A stretch of 64,000 nt of DNA from Martelella sp. HB161492 (GTDB lineage Bacteria; Pseudomonadota; Alphaproteobacteria; Rhizobiales; Rhizobiaceae). The position numbers were made by a program, and so were the translations under genes. The stretch spans positions 124,001 to 188,000 of the forward strand of contig NZ_JAATVV010000001.1 of assembly GCF_013184775.1 (NCBI RefSeq), in the 5' to 3' direction. Positions 45,139-52,709 of this stretch are shown piece by piece. The notes under the pieces are model-generated. The model was not told the origin of the DNA and did no database searches. It worked only from the letters and a program-made list of their open reading frames with translations. The first letter of the stretch is position 1, and each line of letters starts with the position of its first letter.

Positions 45139-46176
45139 ATGTCGGAAAATACTGCCAATCTCGGACTTCCCTTCATCATGCCCGCACAGGCACAAAAGCA
45201 CGTCACCCACAATGAAGCACTGCAGCGGCTTGATGCGGTCACACAACTTTCCATTGTATCCACACGGACAGTACCGCCGCCGGCGCCGGCCGAGGGTGAA
45301 CGCTATTGCGTCGGCACTGGCGCAAGCGACGCCTTCAGCGGCTCAGACAACAAAATTGCAGTCTATCAGGATGGCAGCTGGACCTTCATCGCGCCCGCTC
45401 CGGGCTGGCTGGCATGGTTCGAAGATGACGAAAGTTTGCTTTGCTATGACGGCACCGCATGGAGACAGCCGCCACTGCCCGCATCAGCCGTTTGCGACAT
45501 GCTCGGCGTTAACGCCAGCGCCGACAGCACCAATCGCCTCACCGTGGCAGGCGCGGCCACACTCCTGAACAATGCCGGCAATGGCCACCAGCTGAAGATC
45601 AACAAGGCAGCAAGCACAGACACGGCATCGCTGCTGTTTCAAACCAGCTGGTCGGGTCGGGCAGAAATGGGCCTTGCCGGCAGCGACAACTTCGCCATCA
45701 AGTCCAGCGCCGATGGCAGCAGCTGGTACGAAGCCCTTCTGGTTTCGGATAATGGCACGATTTCCATGCCGCAACGCCCTGTCGTTCGCGCGGCACCATC
45801 ATCTTCAGCCGGCGTGATCCCGGAGGGCAGCGAAACCGGCGTTGACACGCTCCACCTGCATCAGGCGGGTTTCGCACTTGCCAGCGCCTGCGCCGGCGGC
45901 GGCTATGCGCTGCATGTCGCAGTAACCGGCTATTATCATCTCTCGCTTCTTGTTACCGCGTCGGCCAGTGCCGCCCATTCCGTTGAACTGCGTAGAAACA
46001 GTTCAGAGACCATTTTCACCCTGATGGGCGCTTCCAGCGGCGGAATATCGGCAAGCAGGGCGGGCAGTGCCATCGCCTATCTGAGCGCCGGCGATACATT
46101 GACCTTGCTCCATCATGGCGGTGCCACCTATGAACTCGGCTACGGGAAAACGGAAATATCGGCCTTTCGGCTCTAG
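45139..46176 (+). CDS. DUF2793 protein, phage/gene-transfer-agent tail-fibre-like
   Basis: A 345-residue protein. The amino domain NLGLPFIMPAQAQKHVTHNE with later ERYCVGTGASDAFSGSDNKI and APGWLAWFEDDESLLCYDGT is DUF2793, a domain seen in alphaproteobacterial phage tail proteins and in the Rhodobacter gene-transfer-agent tail fibre (rcc00171). The carboxyl part (from about residue 225, GVDTLHLHQAGFALASACAG) is Ala/Ser/Gly-rich and looks like a beta-sandwich adhesin or TNF/C1q-like tip. No other phage genes are nearby. The ATG at 45139 has GGAG 6 bases upstream; an ATG at 45127 is the alternative. Confidence 0.8.
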   Translation: MSENTANLGLPFIMPAQAQKHVTHNEALQRLDAVTQLSIVSTRTVPPPAPAEGERYCVGTGASDAFSGSDNKIAVYQDGSWTFIAPAPGWLAWFEDDESLLCYDGTAWRQPPLPASAVCDMLGVNASADSTNRLTVAGAATLLNNAGNGHQLKINKAASTDTASLLFQTSWSGRAEMGLAGSDNFAIKSSADGSSWYEALLVSDNGTISMPQRPVVRAAPSSSAGVIPEGSETGVDTLHLHQAGFALASACAGGGYALHVAVTGYYHLSLLVTASASAAHSVELRRNSSETIFTLMGASSGGISASRAGSAIAYLSAGDTLTLLHHGGATYELGYGKTEISAFRL

Positions 46177-46806
46177 CCGTGCAGCCTTACGGGGCTGTCG
46201 CGGTCAGGCGCAAGACGCCTGGTTCCGCGATCGGCCCGGGTGTCGCCTTCACCCTTTTCGCAGCTTGCCACCAAACGCGACGCTACGGTATCAGGCAGAC
46301 CTTCTTGTGGGCGTTCAACTGGTGTCTCCGGCGCGTGGCGAAGGATGGCAAGCCGCTTCCTTCCCTTCTGCACGGCGCCGGACGACCTTGCGATCATGCG
46401 GCGCTGGTCGCCTGCAGTGCCTGCTGCAGGCTCTGTCCCGGCCGAAACGGCGATCCGTTGCCGCTCTCGCACGGTGAGCACAGCCGCAGAAACTTGAAAA
46501 TGTGACCAGTAAGACACAGCGATAGCTATGCATACAGCGCATGGCTACCATTCGTATATGGGACGCACATTCCGAAAAATACAACTATTGGGGTTTATCA
46601 TTATAAATACAACATGTTAGTTGTTCGATGCGCGGACGCCGGGCGATGCCAACCGCTCTGCTCCGGTGAATGACGTTAATCATTTTCTGCTTCTCCCTGC
46701 TGCACCCCTTGATTTGAGGCTTTTTCTTGGTGACAAAGAGACCGGAAGATATTAAAACAATCCCACATCAGGAAATTCTAATACAATTTTTATTGAGGGT
46801 ATTTCC
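46177..46806. other. 630-bp gene-free region upstream of the ExoY-type gene
   Basis: No supportable gene. The first 320 bp are GC-rich with overlapping frames on both strands (46173-46517 leftward, 46179-46505 rightward) that I do not recognise and that lack ribosome sites. From about 46530 the sequence becomes distinctly AT-rich, as expected of a regulated promoter. It has an inverted repeat ACAAC-N6-GTTGT at 46609-46624 that could be an operator. GAGGGT at 46795-46800 is the ribosome site of the next gene. This may be a long untranslated leader or the remains of an earlier gene. Confidence 0.45.
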
Positions 46807-47526
46807 TTGACCGTGACAGATTTTCAAAATTCGAATTCGATCTATTTTTCAGATATAAATACATTGCCGACTCGCGCCTTTGGACATGAGGTTTGTGTTG
46901 CAACATCTTCGAAGAGGCGAACCGTCCAGTTGATGGTCAAACGTTTGTTCGATCTTGTCGTCTCATTCGCCGCAATCATCGCTTTATTCCCGCTGTTTCT
47001 GATCGTCGCGACATTGATCAGGATTGACAGTCCCGGCCCCATATTCTTCACGCAGACGCGATGGGGTCAGGGCGGGAAGAAGATCAAGATCTTCAAATTC
47101 AGATCGATGCGAACCGATCTGGGTGACGAAAGCGGTGTTCAGCAGACGGTCGCCAATGATCCGCGGATCACCAAGATCGGCGCCTTCATGCGGCGCACGA
47201 ATATTGACGAGCTGCCGCAGCTCATCAATGTGGTGAAGGGTGACATGTCGCTGATCGGGCCGCGCTGCCATGCAGTCGGGATGCTTGCCGGCGGCATGCT
47301 CTATGAAGAACTGGTTCCGGAATATCACATGCGCCATCTGATGAAACCGGGCCTCAGCGGCCTGGCGCAGATTCGCGGTTGGCGCGGACCGACGACCCGC
47401 AGGGGTGAAGCACGCGCCCGCGTGATGTGCGATCTCTATTATGTCGCAAACTTCAATCTACTGCTCGACGTCAAGATCTTTATCGCCACAATTCGCTCTG
47501 AAGTTGGTCGCGGGACCGGGTTCTGA
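46807..47526 (+). CDS. exoY: ExoY-type undecaprenyl-phosphate sugar-1-phosphate transferase
   Basis: A 239-residue priming glycosyltransferase of the bacterial sugar transferase family. The membrane hairpin is VKRLFDLVVSFAAIIALFPL, then SPGPIFFTQTRWGQGGKKIK, FKFRSMRTDL, RRTNIDELPQLINVVKGDMS, LIGPRCHAVGM and MKPGLSGLAQIRGWRG, all hallmark motifs. ExoY loads galactose-1-P onto undecaprenyl phosphate in succinoglycan-type synthesis; the sugar here is not certain. The start is a TTG at 46807, 6 bases after GAGGGT; a GTG at 46813 is the alternative. The first 30 codons are AT-rich. It is far from the other exopolysaccharide genes at 58-63 kb. Confidence 0.88.
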   Translation: MTVTDFQNSNSIYFSDINTLPTRAFGHEVCVATSSKRRTVQLMVKRLFDLVVSFAAIIALFPLFLIVATLIRIDSPGPIFFTQTRWGQGGKKIKIFKFRSMRTDLGDESGVQQTVANDPRITKIGAFMRRTNIDELPQLINVVKGDMSLIGPRCHAVGMLAGGMLYEELVPEYHMRHLMKPGLSGLAQIRGWRGPTTRRGEARARVMCDLYYVANFNLLLDVKIFIATIRSEVGRGTGF

Positions 47527-47551
47527 CGCTCCATCCTTCCGGATGCTGCAG

Positions 47552-47580
47552 ACGGCCCGAAACCCGGGCCGTTTTGTTCT
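47552..47580 (+). terminator. Rho-independent terminator after exoY
   Basis: ACGGCCCG/CGGGCCGT forms an 8-bp perfect stem with a 5-base loop, followed by TTTGTTCTTTT. It lies 25 bp after the exoY stop. Confidence 0.85.
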
Positions 47581-47717
47581 TTTGGGACGATGCCTGGTCC
47601 GATCGTGCCCGGCCGGTACAGCTCACGTAAGTCCAGCACAACAGATACCGTATTCTGCAGCGCCCCAGGTCAGTCCCCGGCAACGCGGTGTCTGGTTACC
47701 GGAAGGTTACCTCCCCT

Positions 47718-47732
47718 TTAGGTAAATCTTAA
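47718..47732 (+). promoter_or_regulatory. CtrA-like box upstream of sciP
   Basis: TTAGGTAAATCTTAA fits TTAA-N7-TTAA with 7 of 8 specified bases. It lies 54 bp before the sciP start. In Caulobacter sciP is a CtrA target, so a site here is expected. Found by eye, without a scored matrix. Confidence 0.55.
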
Positions 47733-47785
47733 AAATGTGGCGTTAGCGTCTCTCATGTTGGTTGTGAGTTTATGTAGAGAGTACG

Positions 47786-48061
47786 ATGACCGAACTAGTC
47801 CGCTCCCGCGCGAAGTATGTAATAGGCCCCGACGGAAGTCCGCTGACCGTAGCCGATCTTCCACCGGCCAATACCCGCCGCTGGGTCATTCGCCGCAAGG
47901 CTGAAGTCGTTGCCGCCGTGCGCGGTGGTCTGCTCAGTCTCGAAGAGGCCTGCGAACGCTACCGGCTGACGGTGGAAGAGTTCCTGTCCTGGCAGACCTC
48001 GATCGACGATCACGGCCTGGCTGGATTGCGGACAACGCGGATCCAGCAATACCGGAACTGA
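47786..48061 (+). CDS. sciP: CtrA inhibitor SciP (DUF1153)
   Basis: A 91-residue helix-turn-helix protein. KYVIGPDGSPLTVADLPPAN, RRWVIRRKAEVVAAVRGGLL, EACERYRLTVEEFLSWQ and the DHGLAGLRTTRIQQYR end are highly conserved in SciP. In Caulobacter SciP binds CtrA and GANTC-like DNA and blocks CtrA-activated transcription in the late cell cycle. ctrA itself lies 1.1 kb away, with fliJ between. The AGAG before the ATG is a modest ribosome site. Confidence 0.93.
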   Translation: MTELVRSRAKYVIGPDGSPLTVADLPPANTRRWVIRRKAEVVAAVRGGLLSLEEACERYRLTVEEFLSWQTSIDDHGLAGLRTTRIQQYRN

Positions 48062-48323
48062 CCGCGGGCAATTTTCCGCCGCAGGACCTGCCGGCGCGCT
48101 GATCAGTCGAGGATCACGCAGCAGGATGGCGCCGGCCATAAAGACGTCCACAAGACATCGATGTGCGAGCAGCACTGCCAGATCCCCGCTCTCGACTCAC
48201 CTTTTCCGTTCCTTCGGCTTCTCTTGCAGATCAACGGCGCACGGGCGGCGGCCGACGCAAAGGCCCTGCGCTTAAAAGCGGCGAAACACATGCTCCATCA
48301 GAGATTTCCGCTTCGGCCAATGA
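48062..48323. other. Gene-free region between sciP and fliJ
   Basis: About 260 bp plus the terminator that follows. Reading frames here are short, overlap on both strands and match nothing. No -10/-35 pair stands out. Confidence 0.35.
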
Positions 48324-48360
48324 AAAAGGGACCGCATCACGGTGATGCGGTCCCTTTTTG
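48324..48360. terminator. Bidirectional terminator between sciP and fliJ
   Basis: A perfect 17-bp inverted repeat (arms beginning AAAAAGGGACCGCATCA and ending TGATGCGGTCCCTTTTT) with a 3-base loop. A-run on one side and T-run on the other make it a textbook two-way terminator for the convergent sciP and fliJ transcripts. Confidence 0.95.
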
Positions 48361-48381
48361 CTAAGCTGGCTGCCGGACGCT

Positions 48382-48732
48382 TCAGGCGCGTTTCCGGCTC
48401 ACCCCATCACGATCTTCAAGCGCCGCCAGGCGCTGATACTCCGTGTCGAGTTCAAGAAGCTCGCTTTCACCAACGGCTCTCTGCTCAAGAAGGTCACGAA
48501 CAGAAACGTTCAGATTATCTGCCCGCTGCCGCGCCGACTTGGCAAAGGTGGAATAGGCGAAATGCGCAGGATCCGTGATCCCGGTCTTCTGTTCTTCCGC
48601 GTCAATCTGTCGCTTCAGTTCATCGGACATACGCTCGAACTCGTCGATCATCAGCTGCAGCTGCTGCAGCTGCCGCCTTTTTTCCTTCACCTGAAACGCC
48701 TTTAGGCGCAACAGACTGTTTCGTGCCTTCAT
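48382..48732 (-). CDS. fliJ: Flagellar FliJ-like coiled-coil protein
   Basis: A 116-residue, highly charged, helical protein starting MKARNSLLRLKAFQVKEKRR, with heptads through about residue 100. FliJ is the cytoplasmic chaperone/stalk of the flagellar export ATPase. In rhizobia a gene like this sits beside ctrA. The similarity is low, as is normal for FliJ, so the call uses context and the long coiled coil. The ATG at 48732 has GGAG about 9 bases upstream. It is divergent from ctrA, sharing a 428-bp control region. No fliI is adjacent. Confidence 0.75.
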   Translation of the reverse strand: MKARNSLLRLKAFQVKEKRRQLQQLQLMIDEFERMSDELKRQIDAEEQKTGITDPAHFAYSTFAKSARQRADNLNVSVRDLLEQRAVGESELLELDTEYQRLAALEDRDGVSRKRA

Positions 48733-48878
48733 ACGCAAATACTCCCCGGCTAACGAACGCATATCCGAAAGGCCCCCCCAACATTTGATTCGCTCCTGCG
48801 TCAGCCGGATATGCTTAACGAAAAACGAATGCTGGTAACCTTTCGTTTACAGCCATGGCAGATCATAGGCGACATGAC

Positions 48879-48893
48879 TTAAGGGTCGGTAAA
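48879..48893. promoter_or_regulatory. CtrA-like box in the ctrA/fliJ divergent region
   Basis: TTAA-GGGTCGG-TAAA matches TTAA-N7-TTAA at 7 of 8 specified positions. It lies about 147 bp upstream of fliJ and 268 bp upstream of ctrA. It could mediate autoregulation of ctrA or activation of fliJ. Confidence 0.5.
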
Positions 48894-48923
48894 CCCGAAG
48901 CACGGAAACAGACGAAAACTAGC

Positions 48924-49103
48924 GAGTCTTATGAATCACTTAGCGAAATTTTCTCACCTGTTTTCTCGGCTCTCAGGCGCCTGAAACATGAGCAAAATCA
49001 TAAGGCTGACCAATAAAATTAATAAAATCTGACCATCTTGCCAGAGAGAATCAGAATTTGTTAACCATTAGGTGTCAGCTTCACGTCAGGTCATCACTGA
49101 GTC
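48924..49103. promoter_or_regulatory. ctrA upstream region with four GANTC sites and a TTAACCAT half site
   Basis: GANTC occurs at 48924 (GAGTC), 48933 (GAATC), 49048 (GAATC) and 49099 (GAGTC), four sites in 180 bp. GANTC is the target of the CcrM methylase, which ties ctrA transcription to replication in Caulobacter and is known for rhizobial relatives. A CtrA half site TTAACCAT is at 49061-49068. Methylation state cannot be seen in sequence. Confidence 0.55.
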
Positions 49104-49160
49104 CGTATCGCGTCGGGGCGAGATCAGACCTTTTAATAGCGGCGGTTTAAGGGGAAAGAC

Positions 49161-49862
49161 ATGCGGGTTCTTTTAATCGAAGACGACAGCGCTACGGCTC
49201 AAAGCATTGAGCTGATGCTCAAGAGCGAAAATTTCAACGTCTATACGACGGATCTCGGCGAGGAAGGTGTCGACCTCGGCAAGATCTATGATTACGACAT
49301 CATCCTTCTCGACCTCAATCTGCCGGATATGTCCGGCTATGAGGTGCTGAAGGCCCTGCGCGTGGCCAAAATTGCGACGCCGATCCTGATCCTCTCCGGC
49401 ATGTCCGGCACGGATGACAAGGTGCGCGGCTTCGGCTCCGGCGCAGACGACTATCTGACCAAGCCGTTCCACAAGGAAGAACTGGTTGCCCGCATTCACG
49501 CCATCGTCCGCCGTTCCAAGGGCCATGCCCAGTCGGTGATCTCGACCGGTGATCTGACGGTCAACGTCGATGCCAAGACCGTCGAGGTCGGCGGCCAGCG
49601 CGTGCATCTGACCGGCAAGGAATATCAGATGCTGGAACTGCTCTCACTGCGCAAGGGCACCACGCTGACCAAGGAAATGTTCCTTAACCACCTTTATGGC
49701 GGCATGGACGAACCGGAACTGAAGATCATCGACGTCTTCATCTGCAAGCTGCGCAAGAAGCTGGCCAATGCCGCCGGCGGCACCAATTTCATCGAAACAG
49801 TCTGGGGACGGGGTTATGTCCTGCGCGATCCCGATCAGCAGGAAATGCAAAAACGCGCCTGA
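49161..49862 (+). CDS. ctrA: Cell-cycle response regulator CtrA
   Basis: A 233-residue OmpR-type response regulator. The receiver domain has Asp8, Asp9, phospho-acceptor Asp51 ([17 protein letters not shown]) and the Lys in [12 protein letters not shown]. The winged helix (residues 125-225) ends with [20 protein letters not shown] and [13 protein letters not shown]. CtrA, phosphorylated through the CckA-ChpT phosphorelay, controls division, flagellar and chromosome-replication genes in alphaproteobacteria. AAGGGGAAAG precedes the ATG. The sciP and chpT genes, which encode its inhibitor and phosphotransferase, are within 4 kb. Confidence 0.97.
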   Translation: MRVLLIEDDSATAQSIELMLKSENFNVYTTDLGEEGVDLGKIYDYDIILLDLNLPDMSGYEVLKALRVAKIATPILILSGMSGTDDKVRGFGSGADDYLTKPFHKEELVARIHAIVRRSKGHAQSVISTGDLTVNVDAKTVEVGGQRVHLTGKEYQMLELLSLRKGTTLTKEMFLNHLYGGMDEPELKIIDVFICKLRKKLANAAGGTNFIETVWGRGYVLRDPDQQEMQKRA

Positions 49863-49887
49863 TCGGGCCAATCCCGGAACAATTTCT

Positions 49888-49930
49888 CAAAGAGCGTCGC
49901 AAGCCAGAAGGCTTCCGGCGCTCTTTGCGT
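49888..49930 (+). terminator. Composite hairpin terminator after ctrA
   Basis: CAAAGAGCG at 49888 pairs with CGCTCTTTG at 49919-49927, enclosing an inner hairpin AAGCC-agaa-GGCTT. It lies 26 bp after the ctrA stop. The outer arms AGAGCGTC and GGCGCTCT equal the arms of the 103-bp repeats, which may be coincidence. The U-tract is poor. Confidence 0.6.
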
Positions 49931-49969
49931 GTCGGCAAGCGCGGCGCGTCCCTGCCCCTGCCGCGCGTC

Positions 49970-51325
49970 TCACCCCTCGACGATCGGAGCACATAGGAGT
50001 CGCAGCTCGGCCTTGATGCCATCAATCCTGAACAGCGCCTGCCGCACCGACTTTTGTGCCTTGGCCAGAGCGACCCGGTCATTACAGGCCGTCAGCGGCT
50101 CTTCTGTCTTTACCGCATTTTCAGCGTGGACAAGGGCAGAGCGGGCCGTTGCGAGACTGCTCTCCGCCTCGGCCAGCTTGAGCCCGAGCGAATCGAAATC
50201 GCCCATGAAATCGCGGCGGTTGTCGCGGGCCGTCAGGATGGTTTCCATCAGCGAAAGGCGGGCTTTCTGGGTCAGCCGCAGCGAATCGCCCTGATCGATC
50301 AATGGCAGGACATAGGAGATCAGGAACTGCAGATTGAAGCCGCCGGTCTGGGTCATGAAATTCGGGACGGATGTGGTGAGCTTGGTGAAGCGTGACTGCT
50401 TTGCCAGCTGCAGCTGTGCTCCGGCCGCCGCCACCAGCAGATCTTCAAGCTGGCGATTGCCTGAATGTTCAAAACAGGCGGCGCCATCATCCGTCACCAC
50501 GTTTGGCAGCGCTTTGAGCGCCGGCAGCATCGACTGGCCGGGCGCCACATCATAGCCGCCCTCAGCAAGGCCGGCCAGTGCCAGCAGCTGGTCCCGGCCC
50601 GATGCCATAGACTGCTTCACCGCCTCAAGCTCGGCATCCGCAGCCTTGATCTGACCGCGCAGTGCGTCAAGCTCCGATGGGCTGGCATTGCCAAGCGCAA
50701 CCTCCACTTCGAGGTCATCGACCTTGCAGGCAAGCGCCGCCTGATCATTCAGCACGTCCTCGCGTTTGAAATCGAGCGCCGAATAGTCGACATAGGCAGA
50801 GAGCAATCTGGTCATCGCCTTGTGCTCCGCCACCTGATACTGAACCGGGATCAGGCGGCCGGCAATGGCAACGGCATTCCGGTCGAGACGCAAGAGCGCG
50901 CGCATCACGTCCCAGTTCACGCCAAGAACGATGTTGGAGTAGGATGTGATGTCATCGACATCACCGGTATAGTAGGAGATCCGCCGGGCCGTGACGCTGA
51001 CGCGCGGATAGCGCCCGGACTTGGCCGCATCAAGCTCCACAACGGCTCTGGCCTTGCTGATCCGCGCGCGCAAAAAATCCTTTCCGCGATCCTTCGCTGT
51101 CGTCATCAGCCGGTCGGGATCAAGCACGGCCTCATCGGGGGGCGGCGGTGCCGGCGGCGCGTTGATCTCCCTTTCCATCTGATCAATCTGGCGGACAGTG
51201 TCACGCAGTTCTGGTGACGTGCAGCCCGACAGCATGATGCCGATGGCAAACAGACCCGGCCACGAGAGAGCGCCGTGCGTCCTTTTGGGCGCACCAGCAC
51301 GCTCTATCTCATTGAATCGACGCAT
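49970..51325 (-). CDS. TolC-like outer-membrane lipoprotein with repeat-derived amino end
   Basis: A 451-residue protein. The predicted signal ends ALSWPGLFAIGIMLSGC, with lipobox LSGC, so Cys35 would be lipidated. The rest is helical with the TolC-family rhythm (SKARAVVELDAAKSGRYPRV; later TARDNRRDFMGDFDSLG), which fits an outer-membrane efflux factor. The first ~21 residues (MRRFNEIERAGAPKRTHGAL) are encoded by the 103-bp repeat, including the ATG and the AAGGA before it. Without the repeat the signal would be too short and uncharged. It follows the HlyD-like gene after 79 bp. Alternative: a GTG at 51424 overlapping hlyD, less likely. Confidence 0.75.
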   Translation of the reverse strand: MRRFNEIERAGAPKRTHGALSWPGLFAIGIMLSGCTSPELRDTVRQIDQMEREINAPPAPPPPDEAVLDPDRLMTTAKDRGKDFLRARISKARAVVELDAAKSGRYPRVSVTARRISYYTGDVDDITSYSNIVLGVNWDVMRALLRLDRNAVAIAGRLIPVQYQVAEHKAMTRLLSAYVDYSALDFKREDVLNDQAALACKVDDLEVEVALGNASPSELDALRGQIKAADAELEAVKQSMASGRDQLLALAGLAEGGYDVAPGQSMLPALKALPNVVTDDGAACFEHSGNRQLEDLLVAAAGAQLQLAKQSRFTKLTTSVPNFMTQTGGFNLQFLISYVLPLIDQGDSLRLTQKARLSLMETILTARDNRRDFMGDFDSLGLKLAEAESSLATARSALVHAENAVKTEEPLTACNDRVALAKAQKSVRQALFRIDGIKAELRLLCAPIVEG

Positions 51326-51368
51326 TGTTCCTTTCGAAAATCGATTCCGATTTTCGAGCCGATGCGCT
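51266..51368 (-). repeat. 103-bp dispersed hairpin repeat, copy 2 (inside a lipoprotein gene)
   Basis: Same element as 17094-17196, inverted, ungapped, about 9 mismatches in 103. It spans from 43 bp before the lipoprotein ATG into codon 20, so it supplies the ribosome-site region, the start and the charged n-region of the signal peptide. Copy 1, read the same way, also begins an open frame (MGRFNKIERPGASKRAHGAL), showing that the repeat carries a translatable ATG by nature. Confidence 0.9.
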
Positions 51369-51404
51369 AGCCTGCCCACGAGCAGGCTGGCGTCATTTCT
51401 GATC

Positions 51405-52709
51405 TTACTTGAGAACAAGGTCACCAGGCCTCAGCCCTGACAGAACGCGAACATAATTGTCCGAAATTTCGCCCAGCTCGACCTCCGTCAGGGTCGGATC
51501 GCCTTTGTCGAGCTTGCGAACATAGGAATGATCATTCTGGATGAAGACGGCCGAGACGGGCACGCCCGGTTCCTTCTGCGGCAAGGGCCGCGAAAAGCTG
51601 CAGGTTGCGGCGCTGTTCAGAAGCCCTGCCGCGTCATCCGCCGGAAAGACGATCGAGACTTGCGTCTCGAATCGCCCGTCGAGACTGTCAGTTCCCGTTT
51701 CCACCGAGCGGATGGCGGCGATTTTTGCCGGGCGCGGAAGGTGATCGCGATCAGCCGTGACCACGATCTCCGCGCCGCGAACGCTGCGCATCTCTTCAGG
51801 ACGAAAGCTCAGCCGGGTTCCCAGCCGCGCCGGATCAGCCAGAAGCGCGATCCGCTCGCCGGCATGGACATTCAGGCTGCGCCTGCCGGCATCAACGGTT
51901 TCGACATCAACCAGATGGCCGGCAACGGGGGCGCGGATGCTGGCCTGCGCGATCCTTGCCTGGACCTCGCTGAGCGCGCTCTGCTTCGCCAGAACCGCAT
52001 TGGCGAGCCGCTGGACCTCGAGCACGGTCTCACGATCTGCCAACTCGTCCTGCCATTGGGCGCGCTTCAGTTCCGCTGATGCCGTATCCAGTTTGCGCTG
52101 CGCCTCCTGAAAGCGTGACAGCGCCAGCCGCCCGTCATTGAAAAGCCGCTTCATTTCGGCGACCTGAGCGGCCATCTGGTCACGTGCCTGCTGCCGCGCA
52201 TCGATATCGAGATGACGGATCGCGCTCATATTATTGCGATAGACACCCGATTTGTAATCACGTTCGGCATTCAGATAGGCAATGTCGCGCTCCAGGGCAT
52301 CCCGCTGATGCTCGAATGCTGTCGTGTCGTAGCGGGCGATGAGCGTGCCGGTTTCAACACTGTCTCCGGGGGGCATGATGGTCAAACGCCCATCCATCGG
52401 GGCGACAACCGCCACCAGTGTGCCATAACCAATTTCGCAATCACGTGTGATCCGCTCCTCAAAGGGTCTCAGCTCGACCTTGACCGGAGCAAGACCATCA
52501 TCGCTGCGGCTTGCGGCAATTTCCGGCAGATCCGACGCTGTCTGGGCAAGGCCTGCGACCGGGAAGAGGCCGATCGCCACAGAACCGGCCAGACCGGCAC
52601 GTCTGAGGATCGGGGCCCGCCGCCATTTCAGACGCCAGCCCGGATCATCTCGCCACCGCCCATAGTGTGACGCCAGAGGGGCACCGGCCTTCGGGATGCG
52701 ATATCGCAT
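51405..52709 (-). CDS. HlyD/RND-type periplasmic adaptor protein
   Basis: A 434-residue adaptor: an amino-terminal helix (APILRRAGLAGSVAIGLFPV), a lipoyl/barrel-sandwich half (VAVVAPMDGRLTIMPPGDSV), a long coiled coil at about 130-260 (heptads around AAQVAEMKRLFNDGRLALS and KRAQWQDELADRETV), the second half SIRAPVAGHLVDVETVDAGR, and a carboxyl beta domain. Such adaptors bridge an inner-membrane pump to a TolC-like channel. No pump gene is adjacent. GGGAG lies 7 bases before the ATG at 52709. The next gene, a TolC-like lipoprotein, is 79 bp downstream. Confidence 0.85.
   Translation of the reverse strand: MRYRIPKAGAPLASHYGRWRDDPGWRLKWRRAPILRRAGLAGSVAIGLFPVAGLAQTASDLPEIAASRSDDGLAPVKVELRPFEERITRDCEIGYGTLVAVVAPMDGRLTIMPPGDSVETGTLIARYDTTAFEHQRDALERDIAYLNAERDYKSGVYRNNMSAIRHLDIDARQQARDQMAAQVAEMKRLFNDGRLALSRFQEAQRKLDTASAELKRAQWQDELADRETVLEVQRLANAVLAKQSALSEVQARIAQASIRAPVAGHLVDVETVDAGRRSLNVHAGERIALLADPARLGTRLSFRPEEMRSVRGAEIVVTADRDHLPRPAKIAAIRSVETGTDSLDGRFETQVSIVFPADDAAGLLNSAATCSFSRPLPQKEPGVPVSAVFIQNDHSYVRKLDKGDPTLTEVELGEISDNYVRVLSGLRPGDLVLK

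Noticed and set aside
46173-46517. Leftward 114-codon frame and rightward 108-codon frame in the same place
   Set aside because: They overlap each other almost fully, have no ribosome site and match no known family; neither can be preferred.
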